Origin: Cynocephalus volans
Taxonomy: Eukaryota; Chordata; Mammalia; Dermoptera; Cynocephalidae
Reading direction: 5' to 3'
Length of the DNA: 64,000 bases
Assembly: GCF_027409185.1 (NCBI RefSeq)
Contig: NC_084469.1
Location: 80,325,918-80,389,917, forward strand
The translations under genes and the position numbers were made by a program. Below, in pieces: positions 24,560-35,222 of the stretch (position 1 is its first letter; each line of letters opens with the position of its first letter). A model generated the notes under the pieces. That model did not search any database. It was not told the origin of the DNA and saw nothing but the letters and a program-made list of their open reading frames with translations.

Positions 24560-24990
24560 AAGAAGGCAGCTGCAAGGGGCTGAGTTGTCTTTACTGCTGC
24601 ACATGTGACAAGAGGGAGATGCCACCATACCCCCGTGAGGAGAAGCCCAGCCTGGCTGTCAGAGCAGCCAGTGAGATTTGGTTCTGGAACTTCTAAAACT
24701 GGGGGGTTGCCAAGAGGATGTGATATGGCTTAAAGCTGTCAGCAATCATCTTGATACTGCCAAGGGGAGAGCCTGCCTGATAATAAGGGAACACAGAGGA
24801 AACAGCCACAAAGAACACCTAGTCCTGAAGACACGGAGCCTCTGGATCCAGCCATGCCTGAAGTCAGTGCCCAGGGCAAATTTCAGTCACATGAGCCAAT
24901 ATATTTCTTTTTCTTTTCCTTTTTTTTTTTTTTTTTTTCCTTATAGCAGTTTGAGCTGGGATTCTGTTACTTACATGTCAGAGTCCTGAA
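24560..24990 (+). repeat. Diverged interspersed repeat, family not named
   Basis: Shares ordered motifs with 58860-59270: CTGGATC(C/A)A(G/A)CCA(T/C)GCCTGAAG followed about 90-110 bp later by AG(C)AGTTTGAGCT. The two copies are diverged. A poly-T tract (24921-24938) lies inside. Probably an old LTR or DNA element. Confidence 0.5.
24921..24938 (+). repeat. Poly-T tract (18 bp)
   Basis: Eighteen consecutive T, inside the diverged repeat of intron 6. Confidence 0.97.
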
Positions 24991-25609
24991 TGATAAAAAA
25001 TCAGTCATAGCTTCCTCGTCCAATCGTTCTAACATCCCCTAAACCACAGCCTGAGGAGGAGGTAGCCTTTTAAACCCACGTTTCCCCTCTGGCAGCTTAA
25101 AGGCACTATCCACAGGGAAGAAAATACTCAGCCCTGACTCAGGGTGAGCAAATAAGACAGCAAACCTTCACGCCTCTCCGGGAGCACCCTGAAGCCCCTG
25201 CATGCCACACAAGAGAGGGCATAGAGCCCAGCCATGCTAATCTCAGGCCTCTCTATGCAGATGCACAGGACACTGGATCTGTAACAGGTCACACACCTGA
25301 AAACGGCCTCCTGGGGAGGGAGAGGAGGTCAGAGAGTGAGGGGGAGGAAAAGAGATAAGGAGGCAGAAGGAATGATTCCAGCCCTCCAGCCATTCCCTGA
25401 GCACCCAGAATCAAAGCCAAGTTCCTTGCCGGAGCCTCCAAGGCCCCACAGAACTGGCTCTGCCATATGCCCAGCCATAGCTGTGTCTCTCCCAAGAAAT
25501 GGCCACCGTGCAGGTCTTCTTCAGTTCCTTAAATACCCTGAGTGCTCCCACTCCCCCTGCCCAGGACTCGCTCTGCCTGCCCTGCACACTGCATGCTGCA
25601 CAGATCAAC

Positions 25610-25830
25610 GCCTATGTTAACTCCTCCAGGAGGCCTTCCCTGGACACTTGGCCAATCTCTGTCATACCACCCTGCTTGTTTATTTCACTGAATACATCAC
25701 AGCTGACAATTGTCCTATAATTGGATCTGCCGCCCTCATCAGACTGTCAGGGCCACAAGGCAAGGAACTGTGTCTGTGTTATTCCCTGCTGTGTCCTCAT
25801 GCCTAGTACACAGTAGGTGCTCAATATGGA
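25610..25830 (+). mobile_element. L2 LINE 3' end
   Basis: TCCTCCAGGAGGCCTTCCCTGGACAC then GACTGTCAGGGCCACAAGGCAAGGAACTGTGTCTGTGTT and GCCTAGTACACAGTAGGTGCTCAAT: a well-kept L2 terminus in intron 6. Confidence 0.8.
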
Positions 25831-26493
25831 GCGACACAGTCATGGAGAAAGGGTGAGAGGAACTCAAGGAGGAGAGTTGTGGGAAGAGGGCTCTGAGAGG
25901 GGAGAGAGACTGAGGCATGCAGAGGGGAAGGATGAGGAAGGACAGGCTTGGGATGGAGCTGTGACCAGAGCTGGGACCACAGAGCTGCTCGCAGGACCCA
26001 TAGAGCTGGGGGTGCTTGTTCCTGTGCCCTGTATGTCAGGGACTGCAGGGACTTTGTGTGCTGTCCCCACCCCAAACTCCTGTGCAGTATAGCTAAGTGC
26101 GGGCAGTGGTGGCCTGGGATGGTCCCAGCCCTGCCTCTAGATCTCTGGACCACAGAGAGAAGGAAGCACTACAGGACTCCTGGGGCTCGGGGTCCTTCTC
26201 TGGGCAACCCTTGGGGCTCTGCGCCTGCCCCTGCCCCTTCCCCAGCTCGAGCTGTGCCTCGGCTGAGTGCAGGGCAGCCTGGCTACCCCTTCCTCTCTGT
26301 CAGCTCTCTCTACTCCCTGGCAGCTCGGGGACACCCCTCCAGGTCTGCCAGTAGCTCCAGCTGCTGCCTGTGAGAGCCCTCTCTTAGGAGCAGGACTGCC
26401 TTCAGCAGAGAGGGCAGTGGTGGCAGGGTGCTGTGCCTGGTCCCTTTGCCCAGGAACATGGCAAGTGGCAGGAAGCTAAGCAGGCACACTCAC

Positions 26494-26589
26494 CTCACGG
26501 GTGACCTTGCCATTGTTGTCAAAGTCGTACAGGGTGAAGGTCCACTCCTGCCGGCTGTCCTCCTCCACGGACACATCGCACTGCAGCTC
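26494..26589 (-). CDS. NKD1: NKD1 exon 6 (EF-hand, residues ~123-154)
   Basis: 96 nt, exactly 32 codons, phase 0 at both ends. It encodes ELQCDVSVEEDSRQEWTFTL then YDFDNNGKVTRE. This is the entering helix and first eleven loop positions of the single NKD EF-hand (D1, D3, N5, K7, T9). Position 12 is supplied by the first codon of exon 7. NKD proteins use this EF-hand-like module to contact the basic/PDZ region of Dishevelled, and zinc rather than calcium binding has been reported for the fly protein. Lys at loop position 7 is tolerated because that ligand is a backbone carbonyl. Acceptor gtgtccag, donor GTGAGT, both strong. Because the exon is in frame, skipping it would remove the EF-hand without shifting the frame. 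Confidence 0.97.
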
Positions 26590-26974
26590 CTGGACACAAT
26601 AGACAGGGGGGCTTGTCACCAATCAGAAGGAACAACAACCAAGGGGTGGGGGGTACCTGGGCCCAGAGGCTATGCCAAGGGGAAGCTACCTGCCCTCTGC
26701 CCTCCCAGACCCTGCATGAAGGAGCACGATGACCAAGACATGGCCAGCCAGGGGGAGAGGCCAGAGCCCGGCATGGGAGGCCTGGGAGAAATGACTGTGG
26801 GAGGGAGGGGGCTGAGAGAAGGCTTATGGCCTCAGAAAGGCTGAACTAGGACCAAGGGCTAGAAACAACTAGAAGGCAATGGGGAAGAGCAACTTGGGAA
26901 GCCCAGGCAAGACTTCCAGATTGGGCCCCCTGAACTGGAAGCAGGAGAGGACAGGCATTAAGAGCTAAGATTCC

Positions 26975-27115
26975 AGACTCAGCCCAGGTTCCATCCCCTG
27001 CTTGACCCTGGACATGTCACTGAGCTTCTCTGTGCCTCAGTTTCCCACATACAAATCATGGAAAATGACAGTATCTATCCCATAAGGTTGTTGGGAAGAC
27101 TGAATGTCCCATGTC
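26975..27115 (+). mobile_element. MIR SINE
   Basis: TGACCCTGGACATGTCACTGAGCTTCTCTGTGCCTCAGTTTCCC and CCCATAAGGTTGTTGGGAAGACTGAATG. Confidence 0.8.
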
Positions 27116-28499
27116 CCCTCAGCCCACCTCAGAGTTTCCCTGAAGCTGTGGTAGACAGTTTCTGAACTCCCAGCTCCGGCGCCTGCTTCTCTGCCTGAGG
27201 GCAGCCCTGAAGAGGCAGGGATTAAATGTCCACAGACAACCCGAACAAGGGACGGAAAGGAGCCGGTGGACAAATGCCCAGCCTCTTCAGGCCTCCACAT
27301 TCCCCAGAGGGACTCAGCCCCAGCGGCCTGTGCCCATGACCCACACATTAAGCCCCTTTACTGGCCTCCCCTTCCCTGCTCCTCTGCACCTGCCCCCGGG
27401 ATCTCCTTCCCAATATACCACCTGCTCCCAAGGCCTTGTCTAAGGGTCTGCTTAGGGCAACTGGAAACAAGAAATGTAGTGTAAATACTTGTGTAGTTTA
27501 CGTATGCACTTGCACACTGTCTGGCACATAGGAAAGCCCAATTAATGGTAGTAGCTGTTACTGTTTTTGCTATAATGATTAATCCAACAATAACTTCATT
27601 ATTATTACTCGCGACAACCCATGGTGTCTAACTCCAGGGAATCTGAGCGGGGAAGTGGTGAGCTCCCTCACTGGAGGTTTATATGTGGAGGCTGGTCGAG
27701 TATCACAGGGAGAGTTCTAGAAAGAATGCTGTTTTGGGAAAGAAGTTCCACAAATGGCTCTTAAATCCCATAAGATTCTAGATGCTCCCAGACCATCCTG
27801 TCCCACGTCTTGCCTCACTCTACCTTGCCTTCTTCTGCTATGAAGAAGCTGGCATCCCAGCTGGTGGGTCATGAGGACAGGCTCAGGCCCCAGAGAGGGG
27901 AAAGGACCTGGTACCTGGTGAAAGTGTGCCTGAGGATGGCGTTCCCACCCCTGGCTTCTGCAACTGGAAGCCATTTCTCTCCAGCAGTTATTGGGCAGCC
28001 CATGCTGAGTTCAAAGTCAGCCTTCCCTCAGTTGTGACATGCCCATCTGATACCTGCCAAGTGCCCACTCTGCTCTCCTGGGGACCGTTTCATGTGCATG
28101 ACGCATGAGCCACACAGACACACACATGCACACACACACAGCGTTTACCTATATCCAAGACAGCTTTGGTTTGAAATTCAGAAACACGGGTTGAGTAACT
28201 GCCCCCACCTACTCCACCCCTGCCATGTGTGCATCTTCCTGGCCCTCCACCCCCACCCCAGCTGGACTTCTCAGGTGAGTCCTCCTCACGGATCATGGTT
28301 CAGTCCCAAGCAGCCAGCCCCTCTCCAGAAACAGACACACTCGGCTTCCAGAGAAGAAAGAAGCCTGAGTCTGGGCCTTCCTCCTGCTGCCGGGCTCAGA
28401 GGAGACCCTGCAGGCACTCAGGTGGGCTTAGCACAGGAGTGGACACCAGGAAGAAGCTGGCAACCCTAGCTCCTCAACTAGATGCAGCCTGTCCCCCCT

Positions 28500-28935
28500 C
28501 AACTCCTGCATGCAGAGCTCTTGGTCAACGGTCTTGCCCCCTTTTCCTGTGCTGTCTCCCCGCATGCCCCACCATCCCTATGCAAGCCACACACTGCAGC
28601 TTGTTACTCCAGCACCGTCAAGCCTCTGGGCCTTTGTTCCTGCTGTTCCCTCTGCCTGAAACACCCTTCTTATCCCAAAAACTCCCTTGTGTGGCCCCTC
28701 TCCTGGCTCTGCACAGTCGAGAACTGCCAGTGTGCCTCACTCTGCACCCCTCCAGCCTGACTTAGGCAACCACCCGCTGTGCTCCCAGACCCCCAGCATA
28801 TCACCATGTGCGCTGGCTGGGTTGGGGTCTCTCATCTGTCCCCCTTGCCACACTCCACACTCTGTGAGGACAGGAACCACACCCAGTTCACTGCTAGGTC
28901 TCCTGGCAACTGGCAGGTGCCCAATCGACATTGGT
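28500..28935 (+). mobile_element. L2 LINE fragment with 3' end
   Basis: TTTGTTCCTGCTGTTCCCTCTGCCTGAAACACCC, then CTCTGTGAGGACAGGAACCACACCCAG and CAGGTGCCCAATCGACATTGGTTGG. Confidence 0.7.
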
Positions 28936-28954
28936 TGGAAAGAAGGAAAGTGCT

Positions 28955-29160
28955 TATTCTGTACCAGGTGCCCTCTGGAACACTTTAAGTGTGTGAACTC
29001 ATATGCTTATGCTATCCTAGGAGGTAGATATTGTTACCATCCTCATTTTACAGGCAAGGCGAGTGAGACCACTAAGACACTGAGGGACTTGTCCTCAAGT
29101 CACACATCTACTAAGTGGTATAGCTAGGATTTTAGCTCCAGTCTGCTGACCCCAGAGCTA
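28955..29160 (-). mobile_element. MIR SINE
   Basis: ATATTGTTACCATCCTCATTTTACAGGCAAGG, GGGACTTGTCCTCAAGTCACAC and GTATAGCTAGGATTTTAGCTCCAG. Confidence 0.75.
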
Positions 29161-29704
29161 TGTCCCAGTCGTCTCAGGACGGAGAGAGGGAAAAGGGAGG
29201 GTGGAGAGAAGTGGTAAGCTCCATGTGGGCAGGCCTGGGTCTTGCTGTCATCACCAACACTGTGCTTGATGCACAGAAGGAGCTTAGTACACTGCTGGGG
29301 TTAAGGGGAGGGCAGGATGGATAGCCTGTGAGTTCTGGGAGGGCACACCCCTTGTACTGGCCACACAGGGAAACTGAGGCCTGGAGGGATAACAGCAACA
29401 CCAGAGCCCCACGTCCACTCTCATGCCCTTTCCTGGGCAGCTGGGCCACTGCCCAGCCATATGCTCTGGCCACCCCCACGTGGAGAGGCCAGGGGCTAGG
29501 CTGAGGGGGATGGGCAGTGGGGCTTGCACTGAGTGGGGGCAGCCCTGGAGGTGGCAGGAGGAACCCCCCCACAGAGGGTAGCTGTTCATGCAGGAGGTAA
29601 GGGGCCCTCCTGTCTGGATGAGCCTCAGCTTCCCTCCTCGCAAAGCACCACCTAGAAGATGAAACCCATCTCCCTAGGGCCCAGCTCCTGGAGAGGAAAC
29701 TTAC

Positions 29705-29811
29705 GTCGAACTTCAGCTGCTTCTTGGATCCCAGGCAAGATTCACCGGCCTTCTCCATCCTCTTCTCATCTCCACTGCCCAGTCCGTCGGTCTTCTCAGG
29801 TGGCAGGGCCA
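29705..29811 (-). CDS. NKD1: NKD1 exon 5 (residues ~87-122)
   Basis: 107 nt. TG completes the Val codon opened by the last G of exon 4, followed by 35 codons. It encodes ALPPEKTDGLGSGDEKRMEK then AGESCLGSKKQLKFD. ALPPEKTDGLGSGDEK and GSKKQLKF match NKD1. The middle, AGESCL, is the variable part (human VSEPCP), and the last residue is Asp where human has Glu before ELQCD. This is probably a flexible linker leading into the EF-hand. Acceptor tccccggcag, donor GTAAGT. The flanking introns are 3115 bp (to exon 6) and 15121 bp (from exon 4). Confidence 0.95.
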
Positions 29812-30411
29812 CTGCCGGGGAGGCAAGTGAGAAGGCATGAAGAGGGGGGCCCAGAAGGAGGCCAAAGCGCTGTCCCAGGCCTTGCCCCACCCCTTTGCTG
29901 GGTCAAAACCACTCTACTCTCTAGCCTCTGGTAATGCGCAGGGCTGCCTCAGGGGAGACCCCCTCTGCATGCATGTGCATGGGCCTCTCAGGCCCCACCC
30001 TCTGCCCCAACTTTGCAGCCCGTGACTTCAGTGCCCTGCAGAGGCACATGGCCACCAGGGCAGTGTCAGGGCAAAGGGGAGATAGGGGAGGGCTGGGGGG
30101 AGCCCCGAGAGGGCGCTCAGGGACCACGGCCATTTGCTGCACAGTCTTGCTGCTTTCCATGCTCACATTTTGCCTCCTCTCACCTGCCTGGGCTCAGCAT
30201 GGGGCACGTTGGTCAGGAGTGACAGAAGCAGATCAGTTGGGTTGGCGAAGGGCATGTGTGTGCATCAGCATGCACATGCACCCGCACACAGACACCCACA
30301 CATAAATGGCATCTCGGGGAGCAAGCTCACCCTGTGCCTTACATCCAGCCTCTGCTCACCTCTCCCCTCTGCCAAAGGTCCTGGTCCTTCGTGTGTCCTT
30401 CCAGGAGCAGT

Positions 30412-30441
30412 GGGGGGGGGGGAATGGGTGGGGGTGGGGGG
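30412..30441 (+). other. G-quadruplex-type G-rich motif (plus strand)
   Basis: G11, then GGG, GGGGG and GGGGGG runs separated by AAT, T and T loops. In intron 4, on the template strand of NKD1. Confidence 0.7.
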
Positions 30442-30700
30442 TGAAATTCCATGACCCACTGACACCATTTTCCCGTGAACACCACCAAGAGGTGCCTGGC
30501 AGGCAACTCGGGGTGGCACCACTGTTCATGACCTAGGACCCAGACTACAGGTTTCCTCAAATCCTGAAATGTCCCATGAGACTCCTTTGGCCTTTCTGCA
30601 CATTTGTCTCTGTCTGACAGACAGGGCTCAAGATGGCTTTTCTAGAACACACCCAAAGCTCCTCTCTCATTAGATTCTCTACACTGTCCTGGCACAGTGA

Positions 30701-30880
30701 TTTTTTTTTTTTTAATTTAGATTTTACTTTTTTTATTGTACATGTTTATGGGGTACAGTGTGTTGTTTCAATACATGCATATATCGTATAATGATCTAAT
30801 CAGAATAGTTGGCACATCTATTACCTAATCATTTATCATTTCTTTATGGATATATACCATTCAAGGTCCTCTTTTCCTGG
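30701..30880 (-). mobile_element. L1 3' end, 5'-truncated
   Basis: A poly-T run (30701-30713) is followed by the L1 3' UTR motif read in reverse: TTGTACATGTTTATGGGGTAC, GTTTCAATACATGCATATAT, AATGATCTAATCAG, ATCTATTACCT and ATTTATCATTTCTTTATGG. The poly-A end faces left, so the element is on the minus strand. No target duplication could be made out. Confidence 0.75.
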
Positions 30881-31339
30881 GGTGGTGATTCTGTTGTCCT
30901 GTTTTGCAGGTGAGCTAACTGAGCCTGGCTCTGACTCAAAGGACCTTCCCCCACCCACCCTGACCCAAGGGCATCCAGGGCCATGTGAGCTGAGACGCTC
31001 CACCAGAGAGACTTCTTTGGTAAGTCCAGAGCATGGGGAAATAAGGCCGCCAGGCCAGGAAACTAGGAGGGAGGACAGGGGTCTTTGCATTTCCCCTCTT
31101 CAGTACCCAGCACCGCACTCACACACCCCAGCTCTGCAGACCAGGACCCAAGAGTGGCCACTGGGGAAGGTATGGTGGGTGGGGGAGGATGCTCAGGTGG
31201 GGACTCCTGTCCTGCGGGCCCCCAGCTCTCTTCCCAGCAGGTATCCAAAGCACTTTCTGTGGTGCCTTTCGCCCTTGCACCACCATGCATGAAGACGAGG
31301 CCACAAACCCACACAGTGCCAGGCCCTGCACAGCGCCAA

Positions 31340-31480
31340 CTAAGCACCTGCTGTTCATCAATGCAGCCCTCACTGCAACCCTGTGAGGCAGTTACATTAT
31401 TAGTTCCATTTCCCAGATGGGAAAAATGAGGCATGGAGAGGCTAAGTGCTTTGCTAGTGAACAACAGAGACCGAGTGACC
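31340..31480 (-). mobile_element. MIR SINE
   Basis: ACCCTGTGAGGCAGTTACATTATTAGTTCCATTTCCCAGATGGG and AGGCATGGAGAGGCTAAGTGCTTTGC. Confidence 0.75.
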
Positions 31481-31609
31481 TGAATCAGGCTCACAGACAC
31501 TCCACAAGCCTGCCTCTCTGAACCTCCAGTGGCTTGATCTGGGACATGTGGTACCTCTCGGGGCCTGCCTCTTTCCATCTAACAGAGGCAAGCCAGCGGG
31601 GGGAGTGGT

Positions 31610-31760
31610 CCATCTCTGCCTGGGTTCTGACCTCTTCCACACTGTGTGACCCTGGGCAGGTCACATAACTTCTCTAGACATCTCCTTTTTCCCAGCTGTA
31701 AAATGAGGATGCTAACAGTCCCTTCCCCAGAGGATTCTTGTATGGACTCAAGGATCCATG
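31610..31760 (+). mobile_element. MIR SINE
   Basis: CTGGGTTCTGACCTCTTCCACACTGTGTGACCCTGGGCAGGTCACATAACTTCTC and AGCTGTAAAATGAGGATGCTAAC. Confidence 0.8.
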
Positions 31761-32769
31761 ACCGTAAAGGGCATAAGAGTGAGATCCTGGGCCCAGCAGA
31801 CAGGATCCTGGTCATGAGGAGTAACAGTCAGGGGAGTGACAGCCCCACCCCACTAACTCTTTTGGGAGCCAGGCTTTTGGGATACGAATGGACACAAAAG
31901 CATCATATCAGAAACACACAGTCCAGGTGGGGAGGAAGAGGAGCCAGAGACAGGGATGCTCAGCTCACCAGCTCAGACCAGGCGGGACAGGAAAGCCACA
32001 GCAACAGCTGACTGACCAGCACGGCAGCTCCATCACAACAGCTTCCTTCCCCGGCTGGGCCTGGGAGCCCCTTCCTTCTCTTCACCCCGAGCACACCGAG
32101 TGGCATGCAGGGAGCCCGTGGCCCACAGCACCCACACGTCAAGGCAACCACTCCCTACAGCCACCGGGAACTCCAGCTAGAGACCTGGGGGCAGTCTTCG
32201 TCACTGATCCTTCCTCCTCTCCTGGTGTTTCCACAGAATGAAGACAATGAAGAACAAACCTAAAAGAGTATCTGACTCCCCGGAGGACCCTGAGAGTGGG
32301 GGTACTGAACATCCTCACTATTGGGGTAGTTGTTGGGGAAGGCCACTGATGTCAATGACTTCTGATGTAGTCGATAAAACAAAGTCCTGCCCTCCCTGCT
32401 CCTCCAAAACAAACACCTCGGTGGCCAGGGTGTCCCACTGCATTGGAACCCTGAGCCCCAGGGAAGTCAGGTGGGCAATTAGCCAGGGACCCAAGGACAG
32501 TCACGCATACAGCCTTGGCCACCCTGACTCCTCCATCCCAAATCTACCTGGTGCCCTGCTGGGCCAGAGCTGCCACCATCACGGGACCAGACAGAGTACA
32601 ATGCACAGCCACTTCCACCAGGCCACAAAGCAGTAGGCACTACTGTCATCCCCACAAGTTTGGGAGCTGGGGCTCTCCGTGTTCCCAGTGCTAAGTGAAG
32701 CCCTCAGCTCTAGAAGCATCCAGCATCTCTGGCAGGTGTAGCTGAGCTAGATGACAGTGTCACAGTGGA

Positions 32770-32995
32770 GACGGCCTGTTCGGATTCACATCCTGGGTTC
32801 ATATGCTGACTCTGCTACTGACTAGCCTGGGCAGGCTTGGACAAAGCACTTGACCTCCCTGGACCTCAGTCCCCTCATCTGTAAAACGGGGATATCATGG
32901 TCTCTCCCTCATAGGGCTGCTGGGAGAGGGCAATGAGCAAAGTGCTAACTCAGCACAGTGTTGGCACACAGTAAATGCTCAATAAATGCTGGCTT
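32770..32995 (+). mobile_element. MIR SINE
   Basis: CTGGGTTCATATGCTGACTCTGCTACTGACTAGC, CTCATCTGTAAAACGGGG, CTCATAGGGCTGCTGGGAGAGG and GGCACACAGTAAATGCTCAATAAATGC: almost full length, with the terminal tail. Confidence 0.85.
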
Positions 32996-34307
32996 GCAAA
33001 GGATGTAGATGAGCCATGGTCTCAGCTGGCAGCCTAGATCCAAACGATCCCCCTTGCCCCAAAACTTCCCCGCTGGAGAAACCATAGTGATATCATGGCC
33101 TGCAACATCCTCTATTCAATCCTCCCAGGGGGGAAAACATGAAGAAAAAGAAAAAGAAGAAAGAAAAACAAAGCCCAGCTCCATCTTCAAAGCTGCTGCC
33201 TCCCTCTGCAGAGGTCCTGGCTGGAGATGCAAGCTGGCCAGGCTTATCGAAACCAAACTTCAAGTTCAAAGGGAAGTTATCAGAAAACCACCTTCAGGTT
33301 CAACGTTGCCTTTCATGTTCCACTTGATAAAACTCAAAGAGAAGCAACCTCTGTCCCTGCTTTCTCCTTCTCTGGAGCACCCTGCCCCCAGCATGCACCA
33401 CCCAGCCTGTCCTCCCCTCAGGTCCTCCCCTGCCTCCTTCCTTTCTCCTCACCCAGAAGGTGGAAAACATCTCCCTCGACCCTTCATATGTCTTCTCCAA
33501 AGACCAATGTGGTCTGGATTGTTCTCATTTCTCCAGTGGGTCCCTCATCCCATCCCAGCTCAGAAAACCACTGGACATGCACGGAGCAGCCAGATGTCAA
33601 TGAACCTGCCAGGGGGTCCCTCCCAGCACAGGGCTGGGCACAGATAGGTGGAAGGACTGTGATCCTTCCTGCTCTGGGGCCTTAGGGGTCAAGAACGAGG
33701 ACAGTCAGCACCCTCTGCCCCCACCAAAGACGGCCTTTCACCCTCTTGTTGTCCGTTGCCCAATGGCCAGAAGAAGTGGCAGAGAACCGGTCAGAAAGCC
33801 ATGCAGACACTAGTGCCAGAGGCGAGAGCTAGGACTCAGGGCCCTGAGTCTATATCCACATATGAACCCTATGAAACCAAACCAAGTCAAACCGCCATGG
33901 CCCGCAGGCATCCCTGTGCAGATCAAATGACCCTCCACCCAGCCTTTGTCAGGCTCGCTGGCAGGCGGAAGAAGGGCAAACGGTGCTCACTGCAGGCCAC
34001 CCGGGTCACACCAATCAGGGAAAGAATAATGATATTTCTGTTAAAATAAGCTTTGGTAACAGAGTCTGAGTCCATTCTTTGTCTCATTTCTGTTTAGCCT
34101 AGCAATTTTTTTTTTCAAAAGATTATCTTTTGGGGACCATAATTTCAGGGGGACTCTGATCAATTGCAAGTCAGAGTAGCTGTAGGAGACACTGTTAACG
34201 TAAAAGAAGAAAGGAAAGCAAGAAGAGAAAAAGGAAAGGAAGAGATGGGGTAAGGAGGAAAGCAAAGACTTCCACCTGTCTGCGAAGCTCCTTTGGATGA
34301 CTTTGAA

Positions 34308-34528
34308 CAGGAATTGGCAAACTAAACTGCATACACCAAACCTGTCCCACCTGCTTTTGTAAATAAAGTTTTACTGGGACATAGTCACGCTCATATGCAT
34401 TGTCTACAGCTGCTTTTGCTCTATAACAGCAGAGTTGAGTAGTTGCAACAGAGACCATATGGCCCACAAAGCATAAAGTATGTACTATATGGTCCTTTAC
34501 AGAAAAGTTTGTGGATCACTACTTGAGG
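34308..34528. mobile_element. hAT-Charlie-like non-autonomous DNA transposon
   Basis: Contains GTAAATAAAGTTTTACTGGGACATAGTCACGCTCAT, TGCATTGTCTACAGCTGCTTTTGCTC, GCAGAGTTGAGTAGTTGCAACAGAGACCATATGGCCCACAAAG and GGTCCTTTACAGAAAAGTTTG: the standard order of a common mammalian hAT element. Imperfect inverted ends begin CAGG...GGCAAACT at the left and end AGTTTG..GATCACTACTTG at the right. No convincing 8-bp target duplication, consistent with age. Confidence 0.75.
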
Positions 34529-35191
34529 TGAATGCAGCCTTCCTTCCCCACCAGGGTGTATGCTTGATGAGCAGGGCACAGATTAGATTTTACCTACTGC
34601 TTGCTTACTTGATTGGACACCCTTGTGCAGTACACAACCTACCCAACCATACACAGAGGTCATGGAGGGAAGAAAATGTCAACTTTGCTTTCTTAAAACC
34701 AATTCTCAGCCCAAACAAGTCTGGGGTTGGTTTGTGGAGCTCCTTCTATTTGGAAGCTGCTCTGTGTCCTTCCTCACACCACCACCACGAGGAGTTGGCT
34801 CTCTGTGTTTACCAAATGACGGTTCTCTCCCACATTAGCTCCCAACCTGGCAGCTCTCCACCCCCAGCAACTGCCAGATTAAATGCATTACTTGACCATC
34901 TTCACCCGGCTCCCTTTGATGTTCCCTTCTCAAGCTTCAAAATACCTTTTGGAGGGAGATCAGACAGCATTAAACAGAATTACTAATTAATTAAGCAAAG
35001 TTAAATTTTAAACACTGTTTGTTGTGTTAGCCAAAAGCCTGAACAGAACAGACTTTTTTCCTCCGCTGAGATCAAAGACAGTCTCTTCCCTCTCCCCTCC
35101 CCCAGTTTAAAAAGGTGGGGGGGAGGAAGAAAGGGAGAAAGAAGAGGGAGGGAGTACCCAAATGGTGGCAACCTTGATCACGGGTCTGGAC

Positions 35192-35222
35192 TCCCATCCC
35201 CACCCCCACCCCCGCCCCCCGC
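35192..35222 (-). other. G-quadruplex-type motif on the NKD1 sense strand
   Basis: Plus-strand CCC/CCCC/CCCCC/CCCCC/CCCCCC runs. Read on the minus strand these are five G runs with one- to two-base loops, so the motif is present in the NKD1 pre-mRNA. Confidence 0.7.

Larger units (their letters stand above)
22161..26493 (-). other. NKD1: NKD1 intron 6
   Basis: 4333 bp. Contains a MaLR solo LTR (22715-23081), a diverged old repeat with a poly-T tract (about 24560-24990) and an L2 3' end (about 25610-25830). The rest is unassigned. Confidence 0.85.
26590..29704 (-). other. NKD1: NKD1 intron 5
   Basis: 3115 bp. Contains a MIR (about 26975-27115), a further MIR-like tail (about 27500-27600), an L2 copy (about 28500-28935), a reverse MIR (28955-29160) and a short CA stretch at 28115-28140. 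No gene recognised. Confidence 0.85.

Noticed and set aside
33009-33647. 212-codon plus-strand open frame
   Set aside because: Intronic, antisense to NKD1, compositionally biased; no domain.
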